A stretch of 64,000 nucleotides of DNA from Malaya genurostris (taxonomy: Eukaryota; Arthropoda; Insecta; Diptera; Culicidae). The translations under genes and the position numbers were made by a program. The notes beneath the pieces are model-generated. The model did no database searches. It was not told where the DNA came from and worked only from the letters and a program-made list of their open reading frames with translations. The DNA lies in assembly GCF_030247185.1 (NCBI RefSeq), contig NC_080571.1, positions 345,929,879-345,993,878 on the forward strand. The letters run 5' to 3'. This document shows, in pieces, positions 10,789-22,269 of the stretch. Numbering within the stretch: the first letter of the stretch is position 1; each line of letters starts with the position of its first letter.

Positions 10789-10933
10789 TTCGAAACAAAC
10801 TAATGAAAACGAATAAACAACTGCACAAGTGGTTAGAGAAGAGTGTAAACAACAGGACGCAGCCATAAAAATTGACAGCTTTTGAGCCATTGCGAAATGG
10901 CAGCGGTTTTTGGTTGCGTCCATACTTTCTGGG

Positions 10934-11506
10934 AAAGGCTGTCCCAGTCAAACGGTATCAAATCAATTGATATCTATACACATATCGAATGCAGTCCTAC
11001 GTCAATCTCGCGATTATGACTCTGGCATTACCTAGTCCTAGTTCTTTAGACAAACATCTTTTCTTCAAAAAATTGCAATATTTGATTCGATTGTTTACTT
11101 TTAGTTTCCTTGACAATGGAACTTCATTACGTTACAGAGTTGCGAATATCTTGGAATAGAAAGTTTGTTTGAGAAGCAAAATATAAAAATTTCATTTTGA
11201 ATTCTTGCAAATGAATGAATTTCACAAGGAAGAAAATATATAAGTGTTATAAATCAAAAAGCGGTTGAAACGACAGTACACGATTATACTTTATTCAAAA
11301 CATCTTTGGGCACACTGTCGAAACAACTGGGTTATTGTTACAAATACTAAAACACTACATAATTGATCGTAGTTCTCGTCGCGTTTGTTTACTTATCAAA
11401 ATTGTAAAAAAAATCAAACCTCAAATTTGCATTTTCGAACATTTTTCATGGAAACTTTTAGTAGTGGATTTATGAACAACAATCGTTTGAAGTCTTGTGA
11501 AGTATA
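10934..11506. other. AT-rich spacer, nothing recognised
   Basis: No terminal repeats, coding motifs or simple repeats of note between the two DD37E elements. Confidence 0.4.
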
Positions 11507-11660
11507 GGGAGTGTATTGGAAATAAGCTACCTACATGCATTTGTGTTGTACGCATGTATTTGTGATGGTTTTTTAAGCTCAGATTACAGCATGCTGTGCA
11601 TTTGGCTGTCAGCATTCGTTTGTTTACTTGTTTGTGCGTTTGAAATTCTGCGTTTTAAAA

Positions 11661-13871
11661 ATGTCACGTATTGAAATTAAGATTCTGGACACATAGCTAA
11701 GTGAGAAGGGTATTACGATGCGAAAATTGGCGAAGTGGTTTGGAATTCATCATTCCAGTGTTAAAACCATCAATAATTAGTTTGAGGAACACTATTCTTC
11801 GGATGGGCTACCAGGAAGAGGCAGAAACCCCGGTTCTTCCAACCCGAAACTGGACCAGAAAGTGGTATCTCTAATCATGAAGAACAAATCAATGTCAATA
11901 CGTAATTTGACCAAAAAAGCAGGAACGAGTGTCGGAATGATCCAGCGTATCAAGAGGCGAAATCACCTGAACACCTACAAGAAGCAGAAAATCTCTAAAC
12001 AAAGTGTAGAACAGAATAAGCGAGGGCTCGGAAATTGTATTCGCGTCTTTTGCAGTGTCGGGATGCATGCGTTTTGATGGACGATGAGACTTACGTGAAG
12101 GAGGACTAAATAACCCTTCCAGGTCCACAATACTTTACTGTCGTCGTTGGGGAGGATGTGAGCGATGCGGGCAGGTCGATTCAAGTGTAGAAATTCGGTC
12201 GAAAGGTACTGGTATGGCAAGCAATATGTTCCTGTGGTTTAAAGTCAACAATTTTTTACATTACCGGAACTATAAATGCAGAACTCTATCGATCTGGGTG
12301 TCTCCAGAATAGATTGCTGCCTTTATATAAGAAGCATAGTACACCTCCACTGTTTTGGCTGTATTTGGCGTCGGCTCACTATGGCAAAACCAAATACAAA
12401 TTATAATACGGAATACTTCTACAAATTTTCGGGGACACGTTTTACGACTAGAAGTACACTATCAAAGGTACACTATCTGGGTGACAATGTACTTTGATCA
12501 AATGTTGATGAAACTGGTACCATTGAAAACCGTTATCCTACTTAACCATAGAAACAGGTTTTGCTGTTAAGGATTTTATCAAAGTAACATGAAATATTAT
12601 CAAATAGAATCTACAAAACGAAACATTAACTACTAATTGTGGAAGCAAATACAAGTAATTATTTTGAATTTGGTGGAAGCTAGCTTTGTCTATCCATACC
12701 TTAACTTAATCTGCGTCTAGGAAAGTGAGCTGGATATGTAATATTTTTTTTCAGAACGGCCCACCCCAGCCATGTTCAAATTCAAGCTACAATATCCACA
12801 ACTACGGACGTGTAATATCGAATATTTATTGGAAAATAATGTTTTATTAACTTCCGATCAATGAGTGTTGTAAAGCGCATTATGCACGAACGCAATATCA
12901 AATTGGAATTCGTTTTAGAAAGGAAATATTGCTTCGTTTAGCAAGTTTCGATTTCCGGAGTTAAAATACTTTTTGGTCAGCATTCGTGAAGAATTTAGTT
13001 AGGATTGGTAATTAGATTAATCATGAAGAGGCTAAGCATTCATTATCCAATAACTAAATGTGGTAAGAGGGTATAGTCTTCCTTCTTATAAGCAAAGTTT
13101 CAATGTTATTCTAACATTGTGTGGCCTGAACTATAAAGATTCAGACAAACATTAATCCTTGATAAAGTCTAGTTTATGGAGTAATTTAAATTAAATATTT
13201 CTTCTAGAACTGTTAATTGGTGTCTGAAAAAACGGAAGGATTTATAAATTATTAATACTGCGGACAGAGAACTCGGTGGAAGCTGGAGATATTATATTCT
13301 GTTGTACCTATCGAAAGTGTAGACAAGATTTCGGCCAAACTTCGTATTATCGACCTAGCATTGTTTTCGGGCTTTTAAAACGAAGAAAAATGGTTAACAA
13401 TTTCTTAACATTTTAATAAAAAAAATATCCATTTTACTGGAGGCCCTCAAAACTAAACATCTTTCGTTGGCTTGAATCTGGACGATTGTTTATATGAAAA
13501 TAACAAAGTTAGTATAGCCATAGTAACAATAATGTTGCCAGTTGAGAACATTTTCGGGAATTTTCACTTGTCAAGGATTAATGTAGGAATAGGCTAGGCT
13601 AACTTTTTCATTCCGCGAACCAAACATTGGTGATCTGTTTGTATGGGACCTAGGGGTATTATTATTTGTATTTGGCAAAATCACCCTCAATTGGCTTGCG
13701 GAAAAGCGTATAACTTTCGTTGAGAAAAATATCAATCCATCAAATTGCCCTCAGCTTCGACCCATCGAACGTTACTGGGCAATCGTGACGAGGGTCTTCA
13801 AGAAGACTGATAACGCAGCTGGGAACACTTGTCCTGAACTTGATGAAGTTCGAAAATTCGTGAAGGAATAA
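11661..13871 (+). pseudogene. DD37E transposase pseudogene, interrupted
   Basis: Starts MSRIEIKILDT at 11661. It has two DNA-binding helices (MRKLAKWFGIHHSSVKTI and SIRNLTKKAGTSVGMIQRIK) and then VLMDDETYVKED (first D). The next core block is VLVWQAICSCGLKSTIF. At PPLFWLYLASAHYGK (about 12340-12389) the second D is replaced by Y (LYLAS instead of LDLAS). The frame is interrupted by the insertion and resumes at 13681 as ITLNWLAEKRITFVEKNINP, then CPQLRPIERYWAIV with the catalytic E. The stop is at 13869. Several stops (near 11695, 11778, 12108 and 12188) and frameshifts make it dead. Confidence 0.87.
12390..13675. mobile_element. unclassified 1.29-kb element, 5-bp TSD CAAAA
   Basis: Inserted in the DD37E transposase exactly between the codons of HYGK and ITLNW. 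The termini are CCAAATACAAATTATAATAC (12390) and the near-complement ATTATTATTTGTATTTGG (ending 13675). CAAAA is present on both sides (12385-12389 and 13676-13680). Removing the element and one CAAAA restores the frame. No transposase or reverse transcriptase was recognised inside, so it is probably non-autonomous. The 5-bp TSD with CCAAATA termini does not match a superfamily I can name with confidence. Confidence 0.82.
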
Positions 13872-14009
13872 CTTAAATTTCATCCGGTTTTCATTATGCT
13901 GCAGTTTAACCTCGTACAATGAAGGATAATTTTAAAATTGAATAAAATATCGTTTTTCATCATAATTTAAAAGAAAAATTTGTGGATAGCTTATTTTCGA
14001 TACACTCCT

Positions 14010-14382
14010 TAATTACACCAGAGAAATATCAAAACGTGTTGAAATAATCGCTGGTAGCGTAGGTGAAAAAAAGTATTAAAATATTTTTGCACAAATTTAG
14101 CGTTAGAGATAATGTTTTCTTGAAAACTCTGTTCTAAACAATAAATGAGCATGTTACGCAATTGCAGTGGCAATTGGATGAAAAATCTTCGAGACTCGTG
14201 TAAAGATAATTGTGTTTTAATTAGTGTTGTTGAGTAAGAAGGACAAAGAAAGGTATGCTGTAGCTAGTTGCTTGTAATTTTATTGGAATATTTACACATA
14301 AAATGTTTTAGTTTTATCTTACACGAAAACACATGAAAAATTGAAGAATTATTTTTTACTGTGCATATTGTTTCTTCTAATA
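14010..14382. other. AT-rich spacer
   Basis: No features recognised between the two DD37E elements. Confidence 0.4.
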
Positions 14383-14535
14383 AAGACTGTCCCAGAAAGT
14401 ATGGACGCAACCAAAAACCGCTGCCATTCCGCAATGGTTATGAATCTGTCAATTTGTATGGCTGCGTCCTGTTGTTTACAATCTTCTCTAACCACTTGTG
14501 CAGTTGTTTATTCGTTTTCATTAGTTTGTTCCGAA

Positions 14536-14620
14536 ATGCGTAGGCTTTCAGCAGAATAACGTCGAAAAATTGTGTACAAATGATGCACAGAACGCGGACT
14601 GTCACTGAGAAAGATAGCAA
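14536..14620 (+). pseudogene. ITmD37E transposase N-terminal relic
   Basis: Encodes MRRLSAE, stop, RRKIVYK, stop, CTERGLSLRKIAK, matching the N-terminus at 10684-10788 with two substitutions to stop codons. It ends where the inserted arm begins. Confidence 0.75.
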
Positions 14621-14621
14621 A

Positions 14622-15360
14622 AATCTGAACAAAAAGTGTTCGTGAGCGATTTACCGCCAATTACCATAAATATAGCGACCCCTCGATAGTCATAAAAATA
14701 ATCTTCTTGAGCAACACTGTTTAAGGTGCTACGAATCAGTTACCAAGGACCGCTATAATAAATAAACAAACCATTTGAGAAAATTGTGAAACTGTGTTAT
14801 AAATTTAAGGTTTGTTACAACGTTCTTTTTCGATTTGTGCCGACCACAATGACCAAATCTGGCACTAGAAGGATATACTGTCAACAAACCCGGAAGTTTG
14901 TACCAGTCTTCACGAAACGAAAATGAGACTTCATTGTTAAATTGTATCCGACACTCTTCACATTCGACTACTTCAACAGGTTCTAGCCTTTTCTGTTTGA
15001 GACACAGATAATCAAATTATTTGAAGGAGACCTGTTTTCATAGGTGACTTTCGATGTGCACTTAAAACCTATAATTTCGATCAGATCTAATATCATAAAA
15101 AAAATAATTCCCGTGCTTTGCGAGTGTCTTTTAAATTCATCACAGTATACACGCACTTTGCGAAGACCTCAAATCTTTGAGAGTAGAAGTAGTGGAGTTT
15201 CCAGGAGGACTGAACGATTTGGAAAAAGTGGCGAATTGAAATGGTTTTATTTTAGAAAGTCATTAGAAAAGAACAAATATGTTTTCGATACTAAATTCTG
15301 ATAATCGGGCTGATAAAAAGATTCAAACTGATGAATTAAATGACTGAAAAAAATTTAACA
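14622..15360 (+). mobile_element. fragment of the 7-bp-TSD family (A arm)
   Basis: 14622-14790 aligns with the A arm of the copies at 27480-27600 and 54012-54140: a TTTACCGCC...ATAGCGACCCCT core, then ATAAAAATAATCTTCTTGAG, then CAACACTGTTTAAGGTGCTA. The CGACGACACG tip is missing, and no B end was found before the transposase resumes, so the fragment is truncated on both sides. The rest (14850-15340) is not recognised; the frame 15044-15301 shows no known motif. Confidence 0.6.
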
Positions 15361-16135
15361 GAAGAGCAAAAGAAGGAGGTTTCAGTTCGGGATGTGGCCA
15401 AAAAAGGGAGCACTTCGAAGTCAAATGTTCTTCGTGCTAAAGAACGTTTGAATCTTCGAACCTATAAGAAGCAGAAACAACCAAAACGTAGTCCGAAACA
15501 AAAAGCATCGATCAGGCCGAGGGTTCGGAAGCTGTACAATACGATTATTGCTAGAAATTTGAACTGCATAATCATGGACGACGACACCTACGTGAAACTC
15601 GATTACAAATCCTTGCCGGGACCACAATATTATACGGTGCGAGAAGGGCAAGTGTCCGAGACATCTATTGAAGTCGAAAAATTTGGTAAGAAAGCTATGG
15701 TCTGGCAAGCAATTTGTAGCTGCGGTAAGATTTCGAAACCCTTCTTCTCCACTGCTTCAATGAACAGCGAAATATACATCAAAGAATGTTTACAAAAACG
15801 ACTTCTACCCATGATTCGAAGCCACAAGGGTCCTGTTGTCTTCTGGCTAGATCTTGCTTCTTGCCACTACTCGAAATCAACGGTAGAATTGTATACTACC
15901 AAAAATGTCACTTCTGTCCCAAAAGACATGAGTCCACCAAATTGCCCACAACTTCGACCAATTGAGGAATTTTGGGCATTAATGAAGGCACATCTTAGGA
16001 AACATGTCTCGGTAGCCGAAACCATTCAACAGTTCGAAAAAGATTGGAAAAAAGTGTCAAAACTTGTCGCAAGATGTCTGTACGGAATTTAATGAGGAAC
16101 GTTCGCAAGAAGGTTCGCCAGCTAGTCTACAATGG
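15340..16135 (+). pseudogene. ITmD37E transposase core, catalytic triad present
   Basis: Open from 15340 to 16092 (250 residues). It contains VRDVAKKGSTSKSNVLRAKE (second HTH), IIMDDDTYVKLDYKSLPG (first D), AMVWQAICSCGKISKPF, FWLDLASCHYSKSTVE (second D) and CPQLRPIEEFWALMKAHLR (E, 37 residues later). All three catalytic residues are present, but the N-terminal HTH is cut off by the inserted arm and the apparent ATG at 15340 lies in non-homologous sequence. Near 16070 a frameshift ends the frame early; the homologous tail (SVRNLMRNVRKKVRQLVYNG in the 37.5-kb copy) is still readable to 16135 in another frame. Confidence 0.85.
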
Positions 16136-16327
16136 CTAAGTAGCAAATGTTGAGAAAAATATTCTGATGTAGTAGTCTGATATTATCAGTATATCGAAAA
16201 AAATTTGAATATCTAACACTTTTGAATTATTTACAGCGAAATCAAAGTGCGTCCATACTTTCAGGGACAGTCTTTAATCTGATGAAGAGGACCATAAAAT
16301 CAAATTAAGCCTTCAATGCTATTGAAT

Positions 16328-16900
16328 TTAAGTCCTTACTCACTTGACATCATTTTACCTTTTTTATATATATAAAAAATAGGTATAGAATTCGCTCAAA
16401 CTTTCGAAAAATTTTCCGAGGCAAATGTCCGTGTGTCTGTATGTGTGTTGTCAACTAAGAGGTCGAGATCTCAGAGAAGGCTGGACCGATTTTGATCAAA
16501 CTAGTCGCAAATGAAAGGTCTCCCCGTCACCCAAAACGCTATTGAATGGTTTTGAGATAGGATGTTTACTTTTTGAGTTATACGGAGTTTTATGTCAAAA
16601 TTTTCAGTTTTTTGACAGTATCTGTCACAATTGACCTTGAAAACAGAATATGTTTTTAGACTTAGATTCCGCACGGTAATAGCTATCCAACAAGCCATAG
16701 TTTGTTAAAATCCGTCCATTTTTAACGGAGATATCAATATTTTTGTCTTAACGACTTTTCCCCTTTCCAGCAGTAGAAGTTTTGAGCACTGTATGACAAA
16801 GAAATGCTTGGGAGCAACGGAAAACACGATTTTTATACTGTGACATACAATTTTTTCTAAGTGTCCAAAAGACTGTGTACAGCATCCTTTTTCATGACAA
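16328..16900. repeat. degenerate dispersed repeat
   Basis: AT-rich tract (TATATATATAAAAAATAGG near 16370), a TGTGTCTGTATGTGTG stretch, then TGGACCGATTTTGATCAAAC and AAATGAAAGGTCTCCCCGTC. The style matches the non-coding dispersed repeats at 17065 and 29450 (accgatttt...aaatgaaaggtct). No coding signal. The family name is unknown to me. Confidence 0.45.
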
Positions 16901-17064
16901 TTTGCCTTGGACCGATTTTAGCACGGTTCGTTTTTGGCAACATAATCGTTCGAATATGGCATTTATAAACCAGATGATATCAGCATTTTCGAGTTGAAAG
17001 TAATTCCATAATTATATTGATTTAAACTACTTACAGCAATAAAACCTGGAAGAACATAACTTCC

Positions 17065-18100
17065 ATATACCATACGACTCAGCTCGTCGAGATCAGCAAA
17101 TGCGTGAGTGAAAAAAAATTTCACTAAATTTTTCGGAGATGGCTAAACCGTTTTCTACAAACTCAGATTCATATGAAAAGTCGTGTGCTTCCAAACAAGG
17201 TTCCTGAATTATGTTTGGCTCCGACCTCTGGTTCCGGAACTACAGGATGATACATGAAACGAAATTAAAACTGTGTAACTCATTTTCCTCGTAGATGGCT
17301 GAACCGATCTAAGATTCAAATGAGAGGTCTTAAAATCCTATAAAAATTAGTCAGATCCAATTTCTGGTTTAGGAGATACAGGGTGATTAGTATAAAAATG
17401 TCAATTTCACATAAACTAATCAGGTTTATCGGGTTTGCAAATTTGGATAGTCGATTACCAAATAAATTTATTTCAGTTTAAGCGGAATTCTTTTTTGGAT
17501 TCGGAATGTACCTCCAAATTTTAATTCGCACTACAATTTCTTAAAGATGTCTACACACTCCTCAGGTGAATTTAACTGATTTCGGCTACACCGATTTTAG
17601 AAGTTCGGTTCCAGTATCGAATCGTTTCTTAAAGCTTAATCATTTTTTCAAAAAGGCCAAATCGAAATTCAAAAAAAAAATTTCAAATTAAAGGACTAAA
17701 GGTCCCATACAAAATTAGTGAATTTTATCCGATTCTGGAATTACAGATGATGAATTTTTAAAATTCATACCGATATAGAAGATGTAAATTGTTTGGCGTA
17801 TTAATTTATGGCCATTCGAATCATTTTGGGTTATGCTAGTTCCTGAATACCAGCTCTGGAAGTACCATAAATAATGACGAAAAACTCTAAAGTGGAACTT
17901 ACTTCGACATCTCATGGAATGTTCAATCGAAATTACAGGGTAATGAGTGATTAAAATCTCAATTTGCCGTTTAAAACGACGATAATTAAAATAATGACAT
18001 GAGAACTAAAACACCTAGGAATATCCATGCAAAAAATCACATGCGGATTGATAAAAAAAGGTATCATCTCACTGCTAGGTGGATTAATCACGTTTTTCGC
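17065..18100 (+). repeat. dispersed repeat family, copy ending in CTAGGTGGATTAA tail
   Basis: Begins with a CATACGACTCAGCTCGTCGA block, then repeated modules of the type 'culminating in gatggctgaaccgat...cagattcaaatgaaaggtctt' followed by 'gatccaatttctggtt...acagggtgat' (three modules between 17130 and 17760). It ends with AAAAAAGGTATCATCTCACT then GCTAGGTGGATTAATCACG at 18053-18100. Copies of the same organisation occur at 22270, 29450 and 55560. Non-coding, high-copy element of unclear class. Confidence 0.6.
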
Positions 18101-20290
18101 TATAAATTTCGGGTTTTGTCACCAACATTGCTATCTTGGCTGTTGGTATTGAGGCAAACGCTTGGTTTTTTAACGGAATTTAGGACGTTTTAGTTGCGAG
18201 TGAGTCATGTTCCTATTGTAACTCATTTTTTAGGCAGTGAATTTTACTCTATAGATTTGAACCTATCGGAAATGTTCATATTTCCATGGACCTGTTTGAA
18301 TTACAATACAACTTTAACGAAGAGATTTTAAATCGATCAACAAAGAGACGCCTAACATCAAAGAATAACAAGAAGATAATAATGGCAACCGGTGCACCTG
18401 CGTCTAAATAAATAGTTTGCGTCAGATAAAGAAGCGTTTTAAAAAGCAAAACTGCTAGACAGTTTTGCACACACGACAAATACCATATCCATGAACTTCC
18501 CCTTATGGCTACGACCCTGACCAAGAATATTCTCGCCGCTCAACGCCGACTTTGCCGTTCAATTGCCATTTTGACGTTTTGATCTTGCCTATTTGTTATA
18601 GTGTACCTTCGTCGTCACTTGATCGCTTGCATTTCCCGCGCCTTCGTTCTCGCCCGGCACTGCACACTCCATCCCTCCTCGTCCTCCTCTCGATAAGCGT
18701 TCCGACAGTGCACTTCTCTTGACGAGCAACGGCAGCAGGCAGCTAGTTGCTGACCTAAGCAGAGTGTGTTTGGATTTTCTTGCAATTGCAGTCTGGTCTG
18801 TCTATGGCAAGTAAGGTATAAATGGTGAACACTCGGAGCTCGGTCTCGGTCCCACAACAAGGGCAGCAGAGAGATATTGCCATTTTTGCACCTTTCAAGC
18901 TCCGATAGAACGAACGTCGGCGTATCACAAATATAGGAACAGTTCGACCAAAGAACTCTCAGTTCGGTCTCTCACACTTGCGGTATCTTTCTTCTAAGAG
19001 CGAAGTGTATTTTCGTTGAATGTGATGATCATTTTTTTTATATATATCAGAACTATGTCAAGGAGTTCTTTGCGTCTGAGATGGTAAAGACAACTGAAAT
19101 GTGATTAGTCTCTAGCACTGCTAAACACTAAACAACCGAGCGATCATTTTTCTCACCACGCTTAGCTGAGTAGTATGGTTTAGTCACTCTCCGAAAGAAC
19201 GACTGAGAGATTATCGTTCACACCGGCAGTCAGCAGCAACTCGACGGCAGAACGTGATCCATAATAGATTAATTCAATGAATAAAAGAAGAAAAGCCAGT
19301 GGGTCATGGTAGAAAAAAGTAGTAAATCGACTAATACGATTCGGTGTAGGTACCCTGAAGCCGGTACTCAGTGGGTCGTGCGAGCGTCCATTCGTGCACT
19401 GATGGCCGGCTGGCTTGGTCAGAGATCATGGGTTGATAGCAGCGAGCGGAGGCTGCCGATAGCTAAAAATGTTTGATGCGTCACGTGACACGATCGCTGG
19501 TGAGCGTTTGGATTAGAGCGTGCGGCTCGCGTTGGCCGATCTGGTGGTTGGTGCGTTCTAAGCGGTTCAAGAACTTTTTTTTTCTTACTGAACGAATGTT
19601 GATGCTGCTACTGCTGCGTTTACGTTTTCTGAAATAGGGTCACACCGAAGTCAGATGAGACCTTCACTAGTTAAAATTCTTCGATCGAATGCGTTAATTG
19701 AATTACTGGCGGTTGACCGTTGTGTGAAGAATTTTGGTTCAACTATTCCTATGGAAGTTCTTGAGATGTGGCCTTGAGATTTGTGAATTGAAACCGAGGG
19801 TAACCGAAATCAGAAGCCGGATTTGATGTCATCTTTTGATTGTCTATCTTTCAACTGGTTATCATAAAAATTTAAAACACAATTCCTATGGATTCTTATA
19901 ATTTTAAACGTTATAATTCTAGTTCGCTTTCGTATTTGCAGTCGAAAGCCTAGATCAATCATAATTGATTTCATGCGTTACCGAATGCAACCGACAATCA
20001 AGGAAATTAAGCTTTGGTCAAAAGAGCATCAAATGCATAAAATCCAGTGTACGTAGAAAATTTTGTGGAAGTGTTTCCGAAAGTTTAGTAATTATTTCAC
20101 ATTTGGTAAAAATTGATCGACATTTTAGATTTTTCCCGGAAAGAGAAAATGCGCTAGCATGCCACAGTTGGGCAAGATTCTGCAGATGAGAAAGATATCC
20201 TGCCACTGGATCTCGCACATACTTACTTAGGACTGGAAATACGAACGCAAGCGCACTTCGAATACATATTTGGCTGCATAGATATTTGCA
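18100..20290. other. low-copy-looking island
   Basis: Higher-GC sequence without terminal repeats or transposon motifs, especially 18500-19560. The minus-strand frame 18615-18860 and plus-strand frame 19965-20189 have no recognised domain. It could be intronic or promoter-proximal DNA of a host gene; nothing decisive is visible. Confidence 0.4.
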
Positions 20291-21300
20291 CGGTCATCAA
20301 CTAATATGACCTTCAAATTTAGAAGATGTTTTTCGTGCTCCACTAATCGGAGTAAGGGAGCTATCGCGGACCAAAATCTATCACCACAAGTCATGTGGAT
20401 TGTTGTGCTCTATAAATGTACATTTAGAAGGTCTTAGACATATGTGACAGAAATTGCAGTAAACATTAGAAAATGGAATTTTCGGCCGCTTTTTTTCAGA
20501 ACCGAAAACCGGTAAAGCCAAGTGAATATAAAATCCAACATATAACTAACAAGATCTTGAAATTGAAACAGATGGAGAAGATTTTTCGGTTTTATTAATC
20601 GTTACTTCTAATGACGATTTGAAATTTTCAACCCTCATCATCCTGTATTTTCGGGCCTAGAAGTCTCTATGAAACTAAATGTCATACGGGATAGTAACAT
20701 CAATTTTTCCGATGCTTCAGGAAGTCAATTGGCCCCTAGCGAAATGAAATCCTGGGTACGAGCCTCAATTGACACAAGAACTTTGATAATCAAATTGGTT
20801 TATTATTATTTGTTAGTTATCATACTTTGTATTTTGGCAAAATACCAAATGGCGAGTCCCATTTGTTATCCGATAGACTTGTAGTTGCTTTAAAACGAGT
20901 CTATCTCTTTCGAAATCGATTGAGAAAAGTCAGCCGTTGCAAAATTTGCGGTTAGTCAGTTACATCACTTATACTAATATATCTCCAGAACCGTGTTAAA
21001 CAATTGTTCTACGATCTTGATTCGCAACCCAATAGTAGCTTTCCAATGTCCTACGTTTGTAAAAATTGGTTCAGCAATCTCCGAGAAAATTGTACGGAGA
21101 GGATAACATGTGTTTTGTCGTTTATGTCACTTATATAAGTATATCTCCGGAACCCTAAAATAATTTTCGAACTTGATTCACAACACTATAGTAGCTTTCA
21201 AGCGAGAAATTTGTGCGGAGAGAAAATCGTTCAAAAAGTTTACACACAGACATTTTCCGATCTCGTCGAACTGAGTCAAATGACGTATAACACTAGGGGT
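20290..21300. repeat. degraded dispersed-repeat DNA
   Basis: Scattered modules resembling the 17065 family: a CATCCTGTATTTTCGGGCC block, two ATATCTCC(A/G)GAACC blocks (about 20980 and 21140) and a GATCTCGTCGAACTGAGTCA segment near 21258. Too eroded to delimit. No coding sequence recognised. Confidence 0.4.
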
Positions 21301-21407
21301 CTCCGGAGGTCCTATCAAACGTCGGTTTCTCCAGATTCTATTACCATGCTATAGAGATAATAAGCAAATAGAATAAGAGTTTCTATTATTGAAATTATAG
21401 TAGTAGT

Positions 21408-22230
21408 ACACCCAAACCTCCATTTACGTAATAATCGGGACTTCGTAAATCGAGTTATGACGTAAAAAAAGTGTTCATTATGTATGTATATTATTGGATA
21501 TGTATAATATAATGGATAACTATGGAACAAAAATTATTTGTATTTGCAGGAAAAGTACGTCTAGGTCGCATCAATTTCCAAGATGGCGACTTCCGGTTTA
21601 TTGACATTCCTTGAAAACCCTTATAATATGGGTATTTTTGGAACGGGTTTGATGAGTACATGTCAGAGAACGATGTTTGAGGTGGATCTGAATTCCAAAA
21701 TGGCGGCTTTCGGTTATTCCTAGAAAACCCTTACAATTTGTGTCGATATTTCTCGAATTACTTGAATACATCGTTTCCCAACATTCATTCATCAAAACCG
21801 TTCCGAAAATACCTATACTATGAGGGTTTTCCAGGATTATCAATGAACCGGTAGTCGTTATTTTAAAATTCAGAACCACATCAAAAATTGTTTTTCGATA
21901 TGTACTCATTAAACCCGTTCCAAAAATACCCATATTATAAGGGTTTTCAAGAAATATCAATAAACCGGAAGTCGCCATCTTGGAATTTTGAATCGCCTCA
22001 AACATCGTTTACCGACATCTACTCATCAAACCAATTCCGAAAATATCCATATTGTAGTAATTTCCATGGAATATAAATGAGCGGGAAATGATCTTCATTG
22101 TATGCAAAAACCTCTTTTTACGAAGAAGGTTCGTAAAAAAAGTTAACGTTATTTTAGATTTTGTTCGTAAAAAGAGTTACGTAAAAAGAGGCAACGTAAA
22201 AAAAGTTTACGTGAACGGAGGTTTGGGTGT
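21408..22230. mobile_element. foldback element with 9-bp flanking repeats
   Basis: 823-bp element with terminal inverted repeats ACACCCAAACCTCC and GGAGGTTTGGGTGT, followed inward by ACGTAA-rich subterminal sequence on both sides. AGTAGTAGT flanks it at 21399-21407 and 22231-22239. A 9-bp duplication would suit a Mutator-like element, but because the flank is a trinucleotide repeat the length is ambiguous. The interior has two direct and three inverted copies of a roughly 140-bp unit containing CCAAGATGGCGACTTCCGG or its complement, giving a strong foldback. The 135-residue minus-strand frame over it is a by-product of the repeats. Confidence 0.8.
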
Positions 22231-22269
22231 AGTAGTAGTGTTGGTAAAAAAAAATAATATTACCCGCCT

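Larger units (their letters stand above)
5898..10933 (-). mobile_element. ITmD37E transposon on minus strand, split by a repeat array
   Basis: A DD37E member of the IS630/Tc1/mariner superfamily. Its 5' terminus lies at about 10918-10933, where the complement of AGTATGGACGCAACC and CTGGGA can be read with a small duplication in the tip. The transposase start is at 10788 on the minus strand. The frame is broken at 10684 and resumes at 6801, continuing to about 5898. The 3' terminus expected from the 14383-16274 copy (ending GGGACAGTCTT) is not seen to the left, so the 3' end is truncated. The split is caused by the array at 6806-10680. Confidence 0.85.
11507..14009 (+). mobile_element. second DD37E transposon, split by a 1.29-kb insertion
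   Basis: The terminal inverted repeats are GGGAGTGTATTGGAAATAAG at the left (11507) and a near-complement ending GATACACTCCT at the right (14009), with TA on both sides (11505-11506 and 14010-14011). Subtracting the insertion (12390-13675 plus one 5-bp TSD) leaves about 1.21 kb, the expected size for one transposase gene. Its termini and protein differ from the ITmD37E copies at 5898, 14383 and 37435, so this is a distinct DD37E lineage. Confidence 0.88.
14383..16274 (+). mobile_element. ITmD37E transposon with both termini, split by an A-arm insertion
   Basis: Left terminus AAGACTGTCCCAGAAAGTAT (14383) and right terminus ATACTTTCAGGGACAGTCTT (16274), with TA on both sides (14381-14382 and 16275-16276). 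The transposase N-terminus begins at 14536 and the core resumes near 15361. Between about 14622 and 15360 lies an arm fragment of the 7-bp-TSD family (ATTTACCGCCAATTACCATA, then ATAGCGACCCCTCGATAG), which displaces the linker between the two helix-turn-helix regions. This copy defines the termini of the family in this window. Confidence 0.88.
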
